Origin: Syntrophaceae bacterium UBA2208
GTDB taxonomy: Bacteria; Desulfobacterota; BSN033; UBA1163
DNA: 6,555 bases
Assembly (NCBI GenBank): GCA_002327885.1
Contig: DCUS01000120.1
Span: 6,621 to 13,175, forward strand
Direction: 5' to 3'
The position numbers were made by a program, and so were the translations under genes. Under the pieces are notes generated by a model that was not told where the DNA came from, did not search any database, and worked only from the letters and a program-made list of their open reading frames with translations. Positions 5,796 through 6,555 of this stretch are shown here, in pieces; position 1 is the first letter of the stretch, and every line of letters starts with the position of its first letter.

Positions 5796-6551
5796 TCAAA
5801 TCTTCCACGTTTTTAACTCTCGGATGGAAGAATAATTTGTCAAATCGAGTTTGAGTGGAGTAATAGAAATATGAGATTTTGACACGGCCAACATATCCGT
5901 ATTCCTCTTTTGACCAAAGAAGAACTGTCCTCCCCCGATCCAATAGTACTTTCTCCCCCGAGGATCCACTTTCTCAACTACTCCCGTTCCATTATGGATC
6001 CACTTTCCCTGTTGTGTGATCTTATAGGATTTAAGTTCTTTCTCATCCAAGTTAGGAACGTTGATATTCAGGAAGGTATCCTTTGGAAGCCCCCTTTTGA
6101 TAATATACCGGGCCACTCGAAGGGCAAACTGAGCAGCCCCACCGAATTTAAAATGGCTTCTGGAAACCAGGGAGATAGCAAAAGCAGGGATGCCTAACAA
6201 TGTCCCCTCAAAGGCCGCAGAAACGGTTCCGGAATAAGTAATATCATCCCCTAAATTTCCACCTTTGTTAATCCCCGAGACGATCAATCGGGGCCTTTCG
6301 GAAAGAATGCTATTCACTCCGAGATGAACACAATCGGCCGGGGTTCCATCCACCGCATAAAAATTCTTTTTAATCTTTTCCACTCGGAGCGGACGGTGAA
6401 GGGTGAGAGAATGGGCAACGGTGCTCTTCTCCCTGTCTGGGGCGACCACAAAAACCTCCCCGATCTCCTGGAGAACTTTTGCCAACACGATAATACCTTT
6501 TGAATGAATCCCATCATCGTTGGTGACCAGAATCATGAATCGTTCAACCAT
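5796..6551 (-). CDS. surE: 5'/3'-nucleotidase SurE
   Basis: 251 residues from the ATG at 6551, or 246 from the second ATG at 6536; both fit the usual SurE length. SurE is a cytoplasmic metal-dependent phosphatase acting on nucleoside 5'- and 3'-monophosphates, and in some species on short polyphosphate. Motifs, numbered from 6551: TNDDG with metal ligands D12-D13, S43 in APDREKSTVAHS, GTPADCV at 69-75, N95 in SGINKGGNLG, and YSGTVSAAFEG at 106-116. The C-terminal part holds the family's KYYWIGGG and SHISITPL. Many SurE proteins begin M-x-ILVTNDDG or MILVTNDDG, which favours 6536, but no Shine-Dalgarno is visible before 6536 and the site before 6551 is cut off by the window end. The end of the gene is complete; partner genes often found with surE, such as pcm, would be outside the window. 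Confidence 0.95.
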   Translation of the reverse strand: MVERFMILVTNDDGIHSKGIIVLAKVLQEIGEVFVVAPDREKSTVAHSLTLHRPLRVEKIKKNFYAVDGTPADCVHLGVNSILSERPRLIVSGINKGGNLGDDITYSGTVSAAFEGTLLGIPAFAISLVSRSHFKFGGAAQFALRVARYIIKRGLPKDTFLNINVPNLDEKELKSYKITQQGKWIHNGTGVVEKVDPRGRKYYWIGGGQFFFGQKRNTDMLAVSKSHISITPLKLDLTNYSSIRELKTWKI

Positions 6552-6555
6552 CCAA

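Noticed and set aside
5429..5854. 141-codon plus-strand frame across the fbp-surE gap
   Set aside because: It is antisense to both gene ends and runs through tandem repeats; no domain or ribosome binding site.

Overview
The window holds five protein genes of bacterial housekeeping and anaerobic stress type. The mix suggests an anaerobic bacterium, most likely a Desulfobacterota/deltaproteobacterium-like lineage with possible thermophilic or autotrophic relatives. This is inferred from three things: a strict-anaerobe type hybrid cluster protein, an operator resembling the HcpR sites described in Desulfovibrio, and an archaeal-type fructose-1,6-bisphosphate aldolase/phosphatase. No marker in the window fixes the taxon.

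Layout: 1-81 is a leader with a good sigma70-type promoter. Positions 82-708 (+) encode a DUF47/PhoU-like protein without an adjacent phosphate transporter on its downstream side. Positions 709-956 are a regulatory gap ending in a 16-bp perfect palindrome and a -10 box. Positions 957-2603 (+) encode Hcp, closed by a strong hairpin at 2634-2661. MiaB (2762-4129, -) runs convergently towards it. A 405-bp gap (4130-4534) contains no gene but does contain two adjoining long inverted-repeat structures. Positions 4535-5635 (-) encode the bifunctional FBP aldolase/phosphatase. A 160-bp gap rich in short repeats follows, then SurE (5796-6551, -), whose 5' end lies at the window edge.

The genes do not form one pathway. 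Hcp looks like a single-gene transcription unit controlled by a CRP/FNR-family nitrosative-stress regulator. miaB, fbp and surE lie in the same direction but are separated by repeat-rich gaps, so a common operon is not evident. I find no complete undescribed multi-gene system. The signals that known genes do not explain are mostly non-coding: the hcp operator/promoter geometry, the roughly 330-nt composite inverted-repeat element upstream of miaB, and families of 7- and 8-bp tandem repeats plus GC-rich palindromes in most of the gaps, one of which supplies the C-terminal codons of miaB.
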